Source: a virus. From it: a DNA stretch of 22,650 bases. Both the position numbers and the translations under genes were made by a program. Positions within the stretch are counted from its first letter, which is position 1; each line of letters starts with the position of its first letter. The stretch covers positions 1 through 22,650 of IMG/VR virus record IMGVR_UViG_3300025120_000611, one strand, 5' to 3'. The notes beneath the pieces were generated by a model. The model was not told the origin of the DNA. It saw nothing but the letters and a program-made list of their open reading frames with translations, and made no database searches. This document shows, piece after piece, positions 22,296-22,650 of the stretch.

Positions 22296-22332
22296 AAATT
22301 ACTTGTTGTTTTCTAATAAACTATTATAGTAT
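22296..22332. other. 37-nt divergent gap between gp26-like and uvsW-like genes
   Basis: AT-rich and too short to hold more than overlapping promoters. On the minus strand it contains one TATAAT (22328-22323), 27 nt before the gp26-like ATG, but with no recognisable -35 partner. No TATAAATA octamer and no Shine-Dalgarno for either gene was seen. Promoters for one or both genes presumably extend into coding sequence. Confidence 0.4.
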
Positions 22333-22650
22333 ATGAAGTTGGCAGTAGGTAACTTAACGACAAAGCTAGAAACAGATAATCCTGAGATTATTGCAACATT
22401 ACGAGACAAGTATTCATTTTCTGTTCCTGGGTATCAGTATTCACCAGCCTATAGGAGTAGAAGATGGGATGGAAAGAAACGTTATTTCAACTCTAGTGGT
22501 AAGTTTAGAACCGGACTACTTCCTCGAATCTTAAAAGATCTTGAAAAGATCGGAGCTAAAAATATCGAATGGGAAAATAAGCCAGAGCAAGAGGAGCCTT
22601 ATATCCCTTCAGTATCGGAGTTTGAATACCGAGAATATCAAGAGAAAGCT
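22333..22650 (+). CDS. uvsW: UvsW-like helicase, N-terminal part (runs off the window)
   Basis: 106 codons, open at the right edge, beginning MKLAVGNLTTKLETDNPEII. The segment LRDKYSFSVPGYQYSPAYRS, then RRWDGKKRYFN and GLLPRILKDLEKIG, matches the small N-terminal DNA-binding domain of T4 UvsW in pattern ('LrdfFSF.a.GYrFnPrfR.g.WDGrirl......p.GL...i'). The last residues FEYREYQEKA correspond to the Q-motif start of the SF2 helicase core. UvsW unwinds branched DNA and R-loops and helps switch replication modes late in infection. It is divergent from the gp26-like gene across a 37-nt gap. In T4, uvsW also lies near genes 25 and 26, so synteny supports the call. Confidence 0.8.
   Translation, partial: MKLAVGNLTTKLETDNPEIIATLRDKYSFSVPGYQYSPAYRSRRWDGKKRYFNSSGKFRTGLLPRILKDLEKIGAKNIEWENKPEQEEPYIPSVSEFEYREYQEKA

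Noticed and set aside
22323-22328. TATAAT as a sigma-70 promoter for the gp26-like gene
   Set aside because: No acceptable -35 box at 16-18 nt; AT-rich gap makes a chance match likely.

Overview
The window is part of the genome of a contractile-tailed phage (myovirus) related to the T4 superfamily. Four things support this. A block of baseplate and tail genes on the minus strand contains the conserved wedge triad gp25-like, gp6/J-like and gp7/I-like. A UvsW-like helicase gene lies next to a gp26-like gene. Two exact copies of the T4 late-promoter octamer TATAAATA point into the tail block. Genes are packed with 1-4 nt overlaps. The host cannot be read from the sequence, and nothing bacterial is present. 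No tRNA, IS element or CRISPR array was seen.

Layout from right to left, the direction in which most genes are read. At 22333-22650 a UvsW-like helicase gene runs rightward off the window. Divergent from it, at 22295-21373, is a gp26-like hub-assembly gene. It has an 8-T run near its 3' end followed by an open -1 frame of 59 codons; this looks like a programmed -1 frameshift making a two-form tail assembly protein. A 318-aa virion-type protein (21383-20427) follows. Two DNA-metabolism genes come next: a rightward TOPRIM primase (19500-20456) and a leftward Cas4/RecB-type nuclease (19501-18683), whose start codons overlap in a single CATG. Two small rightward genes (18279-18578 and 18575-18730) follow; the first is only about 24% GC.

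From 18202 down to the left edge there is one long leftward late operon. In order it encodes a small tail protein, the tape measure, a probable tube-fold initiator, a gp53-like LysM wedge protein, a large hub protein and a beta-helical spike. It continues with a LamG-domain virion protein, gp25-like, gp6-like and a 1338-aa gp7/I-like wedge protein. It ends with two fibre or appendage-type proteins and the first codons of another gene. Together these would build the tail tube start, central hub and spike, wedges and peripheral adsorption parts. Tube and sheath genes are not in the window.

The most interesting item is the undescribed-looking frameshift architecture of the gp26-like gene. It resembles the G/GT tail-chaperone strategy of other phages but occurs in a T4-type hub-assembly gene. 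Next come the overlapping divergent start codons of the primase and nuclease, the AT-rich small-gene island, and the departures from family norms in the gp25, spike and primase proteins. All functions are read from sequence patterns; no database search was possible.
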